From: Ferrimonas kyonanensis DSM 18153
Lineage (GTDB): Bacteria > Pseudomonadota > Gammaproteobacteria > Enterobacterales > Shewanellaceae
Direction: 5' to 3'
NCBI RefSeq assembly: GCF_000425405.1
Contig: NZ_KE384364.1
Location: 48,345 to 112,344 of the forward strand
DNA length: 64,000 nucleotides
Below, piece after piece: positions 10,881 to 23,094 of this stretch (the stretch's first letter is position 1; each line of letters opens with the position of its first letter). Made by a program: the position numbers and the translations under genes. Below the pieces are notes generated by a model. It did no database searches. It was not told the DNA's origin and saw only the letters and a list, made by a program, of their open reading frames with translations.

Positions 10881-11392
10881 AAAAACAATCCCAAAATGAT
10901 CCAGCCTATCCAGGCATAATGAGCAGGCAGACGCCCGGTTTGCCGAGCAACCCAGGCCACCAGGTAATAGCGGCTGGCCCGACTGATCAAGGCAGCTACT
11001 GTAAACGATAGCAGCGAAATCCCACTGGCCCCGGCCGCCAATGTCGCCAGTTTATAGGGGATGGGCGTCAGCCCGGTTACCGCCAGTACCCAGGGGCCCC
11101 ATTGCTGAAACAGCCCCAGGGTCTGCCGCAACTCCTCCTGGTAGCCCCAACGCTCCACCAGTGGCATCACCCAAACCTGCATGCCCCAGCGAGCCGCCAG
11201 GTAAGCCACCAGGCCACCGACCACAGCCGCCAGAGTGGTTACCGTCGCATAGTACCAGCAACGGCGAGGTCGGGCCCGACATAAGGGCGCCAGCAACAGC
11301 TCCACCGGTACCGGCAAGATAAGGCCTTCCAGAAACGCAAACGCCGCCAGTGAGCGGCGGCGTAACGATGAAGCACCCTTATTCCGTTGCAC
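10856..11392 (-). CDS. YqaA/DedA-family (SNARE-associated) inner-membrane protein
   Basis: This small multispanning protein sits between pcm and nlpD, as in Vibrio and Shewanella. Hydrophobic segments include [20 protein letters not shown], a central [19 protein letters not shown] helix and two C-terminal helices. The [19 protein letters not shown] segment is the proline/glycine re-entrant motif typical of the DedA/VTT family. Such proteins are implicated in lipid scrambling or transport across the inner membrane; the exact substrate is unknown. The start is uncertain: GTG at 11392 (178 residues, overlapping pcm by 14 nt) is used, while the frame is open to 11440 inside pcm. No good ribosome site is visible, so translation is probably coupled to pcm. 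Confidence 0.8.
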   Translation of the reverse strand: MQRNKGASSLRRRSLAAFAFLEGLILPVPVELLLAPLCRARPRRCWYYATVTTLAAVVGGLVAYLAARWGMQVWVMPLVERWGYQEELRQTLGLFQQWGPWVLAVTGLTPIPYKLATLAAGASGISLLSFTVAALISRASRYYLVAWVARQTGRLPAHYAWIGWIILGLFLCAIIALF

Positions 11393-12017
11393 CGGCAACC
11401 AGAGGCACAAAGCGCACCCCTTCCAGCACTTCGCTGACAAAGCGATCCCCCTGACGGGTGATCAGGTGCAACACCTGTTCATTCTCTCCCAGAGGGATGA
11501 CCATGCGGCCACCGTCGGCCAGTTGCTGCAGCAACGCTTGCGGCAATTCCCGTGCTGCGGCCGTCACAATGATGCCGGAAAACGGCGCCCTCGCCTGCCA
11601 GCCCTGCCAGCCATCGCCGTATTTGAAGGCGATGTTGTGCAGATCCATCTTCTTCAACCGTTGTCGGGCGGTGATCTGCAGGCTTTTGATGCGCTCAACG
11701 GTGCACAGCTGCGGCACCAACTGCGCCAGAATGGCCGACTGGTAGCCAGAACCGGTGCCAATCTCCAGCACCGGACCCGGTTGCAGTCCGGCCAGCAGCG
11801 CCTGTGTCATGCGGGCAACAATGTAGGGCTGAGAGATGGTCTGCCCCTGACCGATAGGCAGAGCGGTGTTTTCCCAGGCCCGCTGGGTCAGCGCCCCCTC
11901 GACAAAGCCCTGACGGGGCGTAGTAGCGATGGCATTCAGCACCCGGGCATCGGCAATGCCCGCTTGCTGAAGTTGTTGAGCCAACCTCTGACCGTAAGCC
12001 TGCGCATTGCCGATCAT
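11379..12017 (-). CDS. pcm: Protein-L-isoaspartate O-methyltransferase
   Basis: The enzyme repairs isoaspartyl damage in ageing proteins using S-adenosylmethionine. The 212-residue product has the [13 protein letters not shown] segment (about 59-71) and SAM motif [12 protein letters not shown] (83-93), followed by VERIKSLQ. It overlaps surE by 4 nt (ATGA), which implies coupled translation. The pcm-surE pair upstream of nlpD-rpoS is the classic stationary-phase survival arrangement. Confidence 0.96.
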   Translation of the reverse strand: MIGNAQAYGQRLAQQLQQAGIADARVLNAIATTPRQGFVEGALTQRAWENTALPIGQGQTISQPYIVARMTQALLAGLQPGPVLEIGTGSGYQSAILAQLVPQLCTVERIKSLQITARQRLKKMDLHNIAFKYGDGWQGWQARAPFSGIIVTAAARELPQALLQQLADGGRMVIPLGENEQVLHLITRQGDRFVSEVLEGVRFVPLVAGATE

Positions 12018-12763
12018 TGCCAGTCACCCATCCAGTTCTGTAACCCCGCCAACTGCTCGTGTGCCGTCAGGTCAACAGTCAGCGGAGTGATGGAGATGTA
12101 ACCGTTGGCCACCGCATCAAAATCGGTGCCGTCACCGGCATCCTGCTGACGACCGGGAGGGCCGAGCCAAAAGATATCGCGGCCGGCCGGATCCTGAGTC
12201 CGAATCATGCCTTCGGCTTTGTGGCGAGCCCCCAACCGAGTGACTTTCACCCCCTGAATCTGTTCCGAAGGCAGATCCGGCACATTGATATTGAGGATCT
12301 GATCCGATGGCAACGGGTGTTGCTGCAGGTGCTGCACCAGCTTGACGGTAAACTCAGCGGCGGTCTCGTAATGGCGCATGTCCCGGCCTACCAAGGATAC
12401 GGCAATGGTCGGCAGCCCCAGGTGACGCCCCTCCATGGCCGCCGCTACGGTACCGGAGTAGAGGGTATCGTCGCCAAGGTTGGCACCGGCGTTGATGCCG
12501 GAAACCACCAAGTCCGGCTCACCGTCCATCAGTTCCCGAATCGCCAGATGAACGCAATCGGTCGGCGTACCATTGACGGCGATGTAGCCATTTTCAATGG
12601 TCTGAATTCGCAATGGATTGGTCAGCGTCAGCGAGTTACTGGCACCACTGCAGTTGCGATCCGGGGCCACGGTGGTGACCTCGGCGATCTGCGCCAATGC
12701 TTCAGACAAGGCCCGGATACCCGGGGCATGAACGCCGTCGTCGTTGCTTACAAGAATTCTCAT
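12014..12763 (-). CDS. surE: 5'/3'-nucleotidase SurE
   Basis: SurE is a metal-dependent nucleoside monophosphate phosphatase and exopolyphosphatase linked to stationary-phase survival. The 249-residue product begins [15 protein letters not shown] with the metal-binding Asp8-Asp9 pair. Ser39 in [11 protein letters not shown] and the Asn of [12 protein letters not shown] complete the metal site. It lies 12 nt after truD and overlaps pcm. Confidence 0.96.
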   Translation of the reverse strand: MRILVSNDDGVHAPGIRALSEALAQIAEVTTVAPDRNCSGASNSLTLTNPLRIQTIENGYIAVNGTPTDCVHLAIRELMDGEPDLVVSGINAGANLGDDTLYSGTVAAAMEGRHLGLPTIAVSLVGRDMRHYETAAEFTVKLVQHLQQHPLPSDQILNINVPDLPSEQIQGVKVTRLGARHKAEGMIRTQDPAGRDIFWLGPPGRQQDAGDGTDFDAVANGYISITPLTVDLTAHEQLAGLQNWMGDWQ

Positions 12764-12775
12764 AGTGAGCTATTT

Positions 12776-13828
12776 TTATCCATTAACCGATTGATTTTCA
12801 ATACTCTGTACATCTTGATAGCGGAGTATTTCCCGCAATACCGAGGTGGCATAGGCCCCCGCTGGCAGCACGAACTTCAACGTCAGGGTCTCGGCATCCT
12901 GCTGCCAGTTCATCCCTTGAGGCTGTAACAACAGCGGCCGCCGCTCCTGCTTCATTCGCGCGGCTTCCAATCCGGCCACCAGTTCAGGCCAGCGCTGCAG
13001 CTGTGACTGCTCAAACTGATCGGCCTCGTCATCGCCGTAGCGAGCGCTGCCGGCCATGGGGGCAGACAGCCTCAGTTCGCCACGAGCGAGACGATCACCG
13101 AGATCGGCATCACCGACCTCGGACTTAAAGAAACTGCCGCCGGCAGGCATCATCAGGGTGTCGCCGGGCAGCAGCGCCAAACCGTGACGCTGCAGGCGCT
13201 CCGACACCAAGTGATTGAACAGGAAACTGCGGGCCGCCGACAGATACAGGCTGCGCTTATTGCGGTCCTTGACCCGGCGTCCGGAAAACATCTCGGCAGC
13301 CCGGGACACGTTGCGGCCACCATGGCCAAACCGCTGTTCACCGAAGTAGTTGGGCACACCGGTTTCCCGAACCTGCTGCAACCTGGCTTCAAGGCCATCA
13401 TCGGCCTTCAGCTGCCTGAGAGTCAGGGTAAAGGCATTGCCCAGCAGCGCCCCCACCCGCAGCTTTTTGCTATGCCGCAGGGCCTGCAGTACCTGGATGC
13501 TGTCGTCATTGAGGCTGTACCAGTCCGGTGTGTCCTTGCCAGGAATTCGCACCGACAGCCATTGAGTGGTGACACCGAATTTGTCTTTGAGGCCAGCCCA
13601 GGACACGTCCATGGCCTTAACGCCGGCGAACTCCGCCAGCTTTCTGGCCAACTGATGCGTGGTCATCTCCCGTTTGCGAATCTGCAACAGATGGTGTTCG
13701 CCCTGACCATCGGCGCTGAAGGGTAACAACTCGTCGACCTGGAAATCTTCCGGCTGACTGCGCAGCAAGCCGCTGGCGGTCGGCTGACCATGAAGAAAGT
13801 GCCACTGCGGCAGCGAATAGTCAGACAC
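12776..13828 (-). CDS. truD: tRNA pseudouridine(13) synthase TruD
   Basis: TruD converts U13 of tRNA-Glu to pseudouridine. The protein has 350 residues (E. coli 349). The catalytic Asp is Asp82 in the [13 protein letters not shown] motif, and the TruD insertion domain follows ([16 protein letters not shown]). It overlaps ispF by 8 nt at its start, part of the ftsB-ispD-ispF-truD-surE operon. Confidence 0.96.
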   Translation of the reverse strand: MSDYSLPQWHFLHGQPTASGLLRSQPEDFQVDELLPFSADGQGEHHLLQIRKREMTTHQLARKLAEFAGVKAMDVSWAGLKDKFGVTTQWLSVRIPGKDTPDWYSLNDDSIQVLQALRHSKKLRVGALLGNAFTLTLRQLKADDGLEARLQQVRETGVPNYFGEQRFGHGGRNVSRAAEMFSGRRVKDRNKRSLYLSAARSFLFNHLVSERLQRHGLALLPGDTLMMPAGGSFFKSEVGDADLGDRLARGELRLSAPMAGSARYGDDEADQFEQSQLQRWPELVAGLEAARMKQERRPLLLQPQGMNWQQDAETLTLKFVLPAGAYATSVLREILRYQDVQSIENQSVNG

Positions 13829-14297
13829 GATTCAGCACCACCACAGCTTCAACGGCAATTCCTTCGGCCCGCCCGGTAAACCCCAGTTTTTCGGTGGTGG
13901 TGGCTTTCACATTCACCTGAGACAACTGAGCCTCCAAATCGGCACTGATGTTACTGCGCATAGCGTCAATATGAGGCGCCATCTTCGGCGCCTGGGCAAT
14001 CACCGTGACGTCGAGGTTGCCCAAGCGGTAACCCTGCTCCTTGATTAAAGCATAGCAATGACGCAGCAGTTCCCGGCTGTCGGCGCCCTTGAAGCGGGGA
14101 TCGGTGTCGGGAAAATGATGACCGATGTCACCCAGCGCCATGGCCCCCAACAGGGCGTCGCTAACGGCATGCAGAATCACATCACCGTCGGAGTGGGCCA
14201 GCAGCCCCTGATGATAGGCGACCGGTACACCCGCCAGGATAACGGGGCCTTCTCCACCAAATTTGTGTACATCAAAACCGTGACCGATGCGGATCAT
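13821..14297 (-). CDS. ispF: 2-C-methyl-D-erythritol 2,4-cyclodiphosphate synthase
   Basis: IspF is a non-mevalonate (MEP) isoprenoid pathway enzyme that cyclises CDP-methylerythritol phosphate with release of CMP. The 158-residue product has the zinc ligands Asp9 and His11 in GHGFDVHKF and the [18 protein letters not shown] signature. It overlaps ispD by one nucleotide (TAATG). Confidence 0.97.
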   Translation of the reverse strand: MIRIGHGFDVHKFGGEGPVILAGVPVAYHQGLLAHSDGDVILHAVSDALLGAMALGDIGHHFPDTDPRFKGADSRELLRHCYALIKEQGYRLGNLDVTVIAQAPKMAPHIDAMRSNISADLEAQLSQVNVKATTTEKLGFTGRAEGIAVEAVVVLNRV

Positions 14298-14983
14298 TAC
14301 AGCTCCTTTATCAATAATTCAGCCATCCTGAGATCGTCAGGGTGGGTAACTTTCATGTTGCTGATGCACCCTTCCACCAGGGTCGGCTGCCAGCCAACAC
14401 GCTCCATGGCTGAGGCTTCATCGGTGATGGCAGCCCCCTGTGCCAGCGCCTGAGTCAGCGCCTCGCGCAGGGCCACCAGGGGGAACAGCTGAGGGGTCAG
14501 TGCGTGCCATAATCCCTGGCGCTCGACGGTATGATCGATGTCGCCGGCGTTGTTGGCGCGTTTCATGGTATCGCGAACCGGCGCCGCCAAAATGCCCCCT
14601 TGGGCACCGGACTGCTGCAGCAGGCGAGTGATGTCCAACTGACGCAGGCAGGGACGGGCGGCATCGTGCACCATGACCCAGGCATCGTCATCGTCGATGG
14701 CGTTGAGTGCCGCCAATACCGAGTCGGCCCGCTCGCCGCCTCCATCGACCCGGCGTATCCTTGGATCGCCGGACTCCGCCAGTTGCTCAAACAGGGTATC
14801 GCTTGGGCTCAGTGCCACCACCACCTGACTGACGTCCGAATGGGCCAGCAGACGAGACAGGGTATGAGACAGGATCGGGCGACCGTCGAGGTTGAGGTAT
14901 TGTTTGGGCAGATCAGCACCCATGCGTTTGCCGATGCCGGCGGCAGGCACGACGGCATACACTTTATGTTGTTGTTGTCGCAT
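14297..14983 (-). CDS. ispD: 2-C-methyl-D-erythritol 4-phosphate cytidylyltransferase
   Basis: IspD transfers CMP from CTP to methylerythritol 4-phosphate, two steps before IspF. The 228-residue product has the nucleotidyltransferase loop [11 protein letters not shown] and LPKQYL near the N terminus. VHDAARPCL in the middle and the conserved [12 protein letters not shown] segment near the end complete the active site. Confidence 0.97.
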   Translation of the reverse strand: MRQQQHKVYAVVPAAGIGKRMGADLPKQYLNLDGRPILSHTLSRLLAHSDVSQVVVALSPSDTLFEQLAESGDPRIRRVDGGGERADSVLAALNAIDDDDAWVMVHDAARPCLRQLDITRLLQQSGAQGGILAAPVRDTMKRANNAGDIDHTVERQGLWHALTPQLFPLVALREALTQALAQGAAITDEASAMERVGWQPTLVEGCISNMKVTHPDDLRMAELLIKEL

Positions 14984-15013
14984 TTAAGCTCCGAAATGAC
15001 CGGGAGGCAGGCG

Positions 15014-15307
15014 TTATTGACCGACGTCGGATGAGGGGCGCTTGATGACTCGGAAGAACTGTTCGTCACTGCCGACCATACCCAGCTCGTTGCGAGCCCG
15101 CTCCTCCACCGATTCCAGACCGTTACGCAGATCGGCGATCTCCTCACGCAACATCTGGTTGCGCTGCTCGAGATCGAGATTGTTGTCACTCTGTTCGGCG
15201 ATCTGCACTTCCAGCCGCCGCACTTCGGCGTAGCCGTTCTCACCGCTCCAGAGGCGGTATTGCAGTCCCACCAGGGCCAGCGTCATGATTATCAGCAGTA
15301 CTCGCAT
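15014..15307 (-). CDS. ftsB: Cell division protein FtsB
   Basis: FtsB is a bitopic divisome protein that forms a coiled-coil complex with FtsL and FtsQ. One transmembrane helix (about residues 1-18) is followed by a leucine-heptad coiled coil (about 25-65) and the conserved EERARNELGM motif. The ATG at 15307 (97 residues) has GGTGG 5 nt upstream and matches the E. coli N terminus; a GTG three codons earlier lacks spacing. It lies 30 nt before ispD. Confidence 0.92.
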   Translation of the reverse strand: MRVLLIIMTLALVGLQYRLWSGENGYAEVRRLEVQIAEQSDNNLDLEQRNQMLREEIADLRNGLESVEERARNELGMVGSDEQFFRVIKRPSSDVGQ

Positions 15308-15374
15308 CTCATCCACCCGTACGTTGATGTCAGAGATCTTGACCTAAGGTGAGGGAAAAGAAAAGAAAAAAGCC

Positions 15375-15405
15375 AACAAAAAAGCCGCCCGCAGGCGACT
15401 TTTTG
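15375..15405 (-). terminator. Terminator of eno
   Basis: The imperfect 8-bp stem around AAGTCGCC/GGCGGCTT (15382-15401, one mismatch, CGCA-type loop) is followed by a U-run on the minus strand. It lies between the eno stop and ftsB. Confidence 0.7.
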
Positions 15406-15428
15406 CATTTTCAATCACGACGCAGGAA

Positions 15429-18464
<3,036 letters not shown>

Positions 18465-18533
18465 CTAGTGGGAGTTCACTATTCGGACGGGATGACAGTA
18501 TAACAGAGGCCAACTAACAGAACAATTGAGAAC

Positions 18534-19316
18534 TCACGGTTCTCGACGTTTTAGTTGCTGCCAATACTGCTCCAACTCCTCCAAGCTGTGTTGCAGCAGG
18601 GCACGGCCTGAATCGGAGGCCAAGGCTTCGACGCCACGGAAGCGCCGCTCGAACTTACCGTTGGCGCGGCGCAGGGCCTGCTCGGGGTTCACCTTCAGGT
18701 GGCGGGCCAGGTTGGTAACCGCAAACAGCAGATCGCCAATTTCATCTTCGACCCGATCCGAATCCACCGCTGGCTGATTGACCTCAGCCAGGACCTCGTC
18801 CACCTCTTCATGAATCTTGGCCACCACCGGCGCTAGCGCATCCCAGTCAAAGCCTACCGCGGCCACCCGCTTCTGGATTTTCAGAGCCCGATTCAGCGCC
18901 GGCATCGCCTGAGGAATGTCGTCCAGCACCGAATGCTCGCCCTTGTCCGCCCGTTCGGCGGACTTACTGGCTTCCCAGTTGGCTTTCAGTTCGGACTCGG
19001 GAATGGCTGCCTCGGCAAACACGTGAGGATGACGCCGCTCCAGCTTATCGCAGATGCGACGGGCGACCTCTTCGAAATCGAACCACTGACGCTCCTTGCC
19101 CAATTGGGCGTAGAACACTACCTGAAACAGCAGGTCGCCCAGCTCTCCAGGTAACTCATCCCAACTCTGACGCTCAATGGTGTCGGCCACCTCGTAGGCC
19201 TCTTCCAGGGTGTGCGGCACGATGGTGGCAAAGTCCTGCTTGAGGTCCCAGGGACAGCCACCATCGGGGTCCCGCAACTTGGCCATGATGGCCAGCAATC
19301 GATCCATCTGGCTCAC
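18534..19316 (-). CDS. mazG: Nucleoside triphosphate pyrophosphohydrolase MazG
   Basis: MazG hydrolyses NTPs to NMPs and PPi and in E. coli lowers ppGpp during starvation. The 260-residue product has two MazG domains. The first contains GGCPWDLKQDFATIVPHTLEEAYEVADTIE (given here by its ends, GGCPWD and EEAYEV) and the second the EVDEVLAE and EDEIGDLLFAV acidic motifs. Its start overlaps the end of relA by 4 nt, tying it to stringent response expression. Confidence 0.96.
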   Translation of the reverse strand: MSQMDRLLAIMAKLRDPDGGCPWDLKQDFATIVPHTLEEAYEVADTIERQSWDELPGELGDLLFQVVFYAQLGKERQWFDFEEVARRICDKLERRHPHVFAEAAIPESELKANWEASKSAERADKGEHSVLDDIPQAMPALNRALKIQKRVAAVGFDWDALAPVVAKIHEEVDEVLAEVNQPAVDSDRVEDEIGDLLFAVTNLARHLKVNPEQALRRANGKFERRFRGVEALASDSGRALLQHSLEELEQYWQQLKRREP

Positions 19317-21517
19317 AGGCGCCCGACCTCCAGCACTCCGGGGATCTGGCTCAGTCTGGACACCAGTCGGGTCAACGAGTCCATGTTAAACAGCTCCAGC
19401 TTCAACTCAATGGCGGCGGTGTGCTGCTTGGCATCACTGTGACTGCGCATCTCCAGTACGTTGGATTTTTCGTTGGCCAGCAGGGTGGTCACGTCCCGCA
19501 GCAAACCACCGCGGTCATTGGCGATGACTCGAATGGAGACGGTGTAGCCGCCGGAAACGCTTTCGCCCCAGACCACCTCGACACCCCGCTCCGGGTGTTT
19601 GCCCAACAGGCTGGCCAGCTGTTCACACTCTTCCCGGTGCACCGACACACCGCGGCCCTGGGTGATGTAGCCGTAGATGGGATCACCGGGCAACGGTTGA
19701 CAACACTTGGCCATGTGAGTCATCAGGTTACCAACGCCATTAACCTCAATCTGACCCGAGCTTTGGCGGGGTTTGGTGGGCGGCCGGCTGACCAGTTCCG
19801 CCAGCGCCTCTTCGTCACTGTCCTGTTCTCGCTTATGGCGGCTTTGAATGTGGTTGATCACCTGGTTGAGGCGAATGTCGCCGCCACCGATGGCCGCCAG
19901 CAGATCCTCCAGGGCGTGCATATTAAACCGCTGCACCGCACTGTGGGCGTCCTCGAGCTTAAGCCCGTGACGCTGCAGTTCGGTCTCCATCATCTCCTTG
20001 CCGGCGGCGGCATTTTTGTCTTTGTCTTCCAACTTAAAGAAGTGGGCAATCTTGGCCCGGGCGCGGCTGGTTTTGATGTAGCCGAGGCTGGGGTTAAGCC
20101 AGTCACGCTTCGGGTTCGGCTGCTTAGCGGTGATGATCTCCACCCGCTGCCCGGTCTCGACAATGGTGGTAAAGGGCACGATGCGGCCATCAATTTTGGC
20201 ACCGATGCAACGGTGACCCACCACCGAATGGATGTAGTAGGCAAAATCCAGCACGGTGCTGCCGGCAGGCAGATCGACCACGTCGCCGCGAGGAGTGAAC
20301 ACATAGACCCGGTCTTCAAACACCTGGCTGCGCACCTCGTCCACCAGGTTGCCGCTTTCCACCACGTCTTCCTGCCACTGGAGGATTTTTCTCAGCCAGT
20401 TGATCTTCTCCTCGAAACCGGAGGATTTGCCCGACTGTGGCCCCTCTTTGTACTTCCAGTGCGCCGCCACCCCCAGTTCCGCATCCTGGTGCATCTGTTC
20501 GGTGCGGATCTGGATCTCGACACTCTTGGCCTGCGGGCCAAGCACCACGGTGTGGATGGATTGATAGCCATTGGGCTTGGGGGTGGCCACGTAATCGTCG
20601 AATTCGTTGGGCAGGTGGCGCCATTGGGTATGCACGACCCCAAGGGCGGCATAACAGTCCTGCAGGCGCTCGGCAATGATCCGCACCGCCCGCACATCGA
20701 ACAGTTCGGAAAACGCCAGGTTCTTCTTCTGCATCTTCTTCCAGATGCTGTAGATGTGTTTCGGACGCCCGTACACCTCGGCGCGGATGCCATCGGCGTC
20801 CAGTTGCTTCTGCAGGCCGGAGACAAACTCTTCGATGTAGTTCTGCCGGTCGATGCGTTTCTCATCCAGCAGTTTGGCAATCTCTTTGTAGGTATCCGGG
20901 TGCAGGTAACGGAACGACAGATCTTCCAGCTCCCATTTGAGCTGGCCAATGCCGAGACGGTTGGCCAGTGGCGCGTAGATGTCCCGTACTTCTCGGGCCA
21001 GCACCACTCGGGTCTCTTCGTCGGCGTTTTTGACCTCCCGAAGCATGACCACCCCTTCGGCCAGTTTGATCACCACCGCCCGCACGTCTTCCACCATCGC
21101 CAGCAGCATGCGGCGCAGGTTATCAATCTGCCCTTCGGAGGCGCTGATGCCGGTTCCGGTCTGCAGGGTTCGAATGGCGTCCATCACCTGAACACTTTTG
21201 ATCAGCGGCAACAGGCGCTCGCCAAATTCGGCCTCCACCTGCTCCAGCGTCAGTACCTGTTCATCGATGCAGGTAAACAGCAAGCTGGCTTCCAGGGTAT
21301 CGATGTCCATGTTCAACGGCAGCAGAATCTCCACCATCTCCCTTGCTCGAATCAGGCAGGCGTCCACCACCTTCGTATCGACGTCAGTGAGGTTCTGGCA
21401 ATAACGATAGGTGGCTTCCAGCTGTTGCTGCTGACTGTCACTGAGTGCCAATTGCTGCAGCCACTGCTGCAGATCAACCTGTTGTTCTCCAAAATGGATC
21501 TGACGAACGGAAACCAT
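19313..21517 (-). CDS. relA: GTP pyrophosphokinase RelA ((p)ppGpp synthetase I)
   Basis: RelA is the ribosome-associated enzyme that makes (p)ppGpp in response to uncharged tRNA. The 734-residue product has an N-terminal pseudo-HD domain in which the catalytic HD is missing (LLFTCIDEQVLTLE), so it is a synthetase only. The synthetase domain follows (YGRPKHIYSIWKKM, ELFDVRAVRI, GYQSIHTVVLGP), then TGS (VYVFTPRGDVVDLPAGST), a zinc-finger/helical region (MAKCCQPLPGD) and a C-terminal ACT domain. It precedes mazG. Confidence 0.97.
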   Translation of the reverse strand: MVSVRQIHFGEQQVDLQQWLQQLALSDSQQQQLEATYRYCQNLTDVDTKVVDACLIRAREMVEILLPLNMDIDTLEASLLFTCIDEQVLTLEQVEAEFGERLLPLIKSVQVMDAIRTLQTGTGISASEGQIDNLRRMLLAMVEDVRAVVIKLAEGVVMLREVKNADEETRVVLAREVRDIYAPLANRLGIGQLKWELEDLSFRYLHPDTYKEIAKLLDEKRIDRQNYIEEFVSGLQKQLDADGIRAEVYGRPKHIYSIWKKMQKKNLAFSELFDVRAVRIIAERLQDCYAALGVVHTQWRHLPNEFDDYVATPKPNGYQSIHTVVLGPQAKSVEIQIRTEQMHQDAELGVAAHWKYKEGPQSGKSSGFEEKINWLRKILQWQEDVVESGNLVDEVRSQVFEDRVYVFTPRGDVVDLPAGSTVLDFAYYIHSVVGHRCIGAKIDGRIVPFTTIVETGQRVEIITAKQPNPKRDWLNPSLGYIKTSRARAKIAHFFKLEDKDKNAAAGKEMMETELQRHGLKLEDAHSAVQRFNMHALEDLLAAIGGGDIRLNQVINHIQSRHKREQDSDEEALAELVSRPPTKPRQSSGQIEVNGVGNLMTHMAKCCQPLPGDPIYGYITQGRGVSVHREECEQLASLLGKHPERGVEVVWGESVSGGYTVSIRVIANDRGGLLRDVTTLLANEKSNVLEMRSHSDAKQHTAAIELKLELFNMDSLTRLVSRLSQIPGVLEVGRL

Positions 21518-21629
21518 GGTGCGTGCTCATCCTCTAACTGGCCCAACGGCTTGGGCATCCTGGTGTGGCTGTCGTCATCATTGACGACCCGTGGCCCCGG
21601 GGATCGGCTCACCCCGGCAGCAATCTATC

Positions 21630-22958
21630 CTATTGCAATTCAAAGAGTGCCATCGACTCCAGATGCTGAGTATGCGGGAACATATCCACCAGTCCAACCC
21701 TTGTCAGACGATAATTCTGCCCGGTGAGCAATTTTGCATCACGGGCCAGGCTGGCGGGGTTGCAGGAAACGTACAGCACCCGTTTCGGCTGCCAGGTACT
21801 CAGGTGGGCCAAGGCGCCCACGGCACCGGCACGGGCCGGGTCCAGCAGCAACAGGTCCACCGGTTGCAACCAGGGAGCACTCAGCTCCTCGGCATTCAGA
21901 TCGGCCTGATGAAAGCTGAGGTTCGTCAGCCCCAGTTCGGCGGCCCGGGCATTGCCGCGCACCACCATCTGCTCCACCCCTTCGACGGCAATCACCGCCT
22001 TGGCCCGTCGGGCCAGCGGCAGGCTGAAATTGCCGACACCGGCAAACAGATCCAGCACCACATCGTTGGCCTCCGGAGCCAGCCACGACAGCGCCTGGGT
22101 CACCATCTGCCGGTTAACCGCGTCGTTAACCTGAATAAAATCCCCGGGCAGGTACGCCAGCGGCAACTCAGGTTCACCGTTGCCGATGGCAAAAGGCGAC
22201 AACGGCAGACCATCGAGGCGGGTGATCGCCTCGTTGCCGTCAATCAACACCGTCAACTTGTGGGTGCTGGCAAACTGCTGCAACCGCTGCCGGTCCGCCT
22301 CGGCCAGTTTCTGAGTAAAACGAAAACAGGCCAGATTGCCGTCATCGGTCTGGGTCAACTCGATGTGCCCCAGTTGGCGGCGGGCTTTCAGGCTAGACGC
22401 CAACTGTTTCAGCGGCGCGATCAGGTCGCAAAACGGCACCACCAGCACCGGACAGCGGTCGATGGCGACAATGTCGCGACTGCCTTCCTGGCGAAAGCCC
22501 AGCTGCAGGGCCCCCTGATCCATCTTTACCGCCAGTCGGGCCCGGCGGCGGTAGTGCCAGTCGGCGCCGACGACCGGCTCCGCCACCTGGTCACAGTGGG
22601 CATCCCCCAGTTTGCTCAATAACTCAAGCAGCGACTGCTGCTTATGGCTGCGCTGGTCGGCCACACTCAGGTGCTGCAACTGGCAACCGCCACAACGGCC
22701 AAAATGGGGGCAATCCGGCTCGATGCGTGCCGGCGCATCGTTGAGCCGCTTTACCACTTTGCCGACCGCGAAGCGCTTTTTCTGCTCGGTCAGTTGCACT
22801 TCAGCCTGCTCTCCCGGCAGCAAGCCGGGCAGAAACACCACCTTGCCCTGATACTCCGCAACCCCCTGACCTTTGTGATCGAGACGATCGGCACTGAGGC
22901 GGATTTTTTTAGACAACTTCTTTAATTTATTGGACTTAGGGGTAAAAAACTGTGCCAT
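21630..22958 (-). CDS. rlmD: 23S rRNA (uracil(1939)-C5)-methyltransferase RlmD
   Basis: RlmD makes m5U1939 in 23S rRNA. The 442-residue product has an N-terminal TRAM domain, an iron-sulfur cluster motif with DCPHFGRCGGCQ (C-x5-C-x2-C plus a later Cys), a SAM-binding segment VLDLFAGVGNFSLP, and the nucleophile Cys in VLYVSCNPASLARD. A short basic N-terminal extension (KSNKLKKLSKK) precedes TRAM. It is divergent from barA and upstream of relA, a common order in Alteromonadales and enterics. Confidence 0.96.
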   Translation of the reverse strand: MAQFFTPKSNKLKKLSKKIRLSADRLDHKGQGVAEYQGKVVFLPGLLPGEQAEVQLTEQKKRFAVGKVVKRLNDAPARIEPDCPHFGRCGGCQLQHLSVADQRSHKQQSLLELLSKLGDAHCDQVAEPVVGADWHYRRRARLAVKMDQGALQLGFRQEGSRDIVAIDRCPVLVVPFCDLIAPLKQLASSLKARRQLGHIELTQTDDGNLACFRFTQKLAEADRQRLQQFASTHKLTVLIDGNEAITRLDGLPLSPFAIGNGEPELPLAYLPGDFIQVNDAVNRQMVTQALSWLAPEANDVVLDLFAGVGNFSLPLARRAKAVIAVEGVEQMVVRGNARAAELGLTNLSFHQADLNAEELSAPWLQPVDLLLLDPARAGAVGALAHLSTWQPKRVLYVSCNPASLARDAKLLTGQNYRLTRVGLVDMFPHTQHLESMALFELQ

Positions 22959-23094
22959 AGAAAGGTCCGTTGATTACAATAGGGGGATCGTGACACGTCT
23001 TGGCCTGTCAGGGGTTCCCCTGAAAAGCTGGAAAATCCAGCGGCATTAAGGGATAACAATAGCCAAACATACTTAGCGGAGCATTGTCCCACAG

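Noticed and set aside
19421-21727. A 768-codon open frame on the plus strand opposite relA
   Set aside because: It lies antisense to the unmistakable relA gene; codon bias of the sense strand at this GC level produces long mirror frames. Its translation resembles no protein family.
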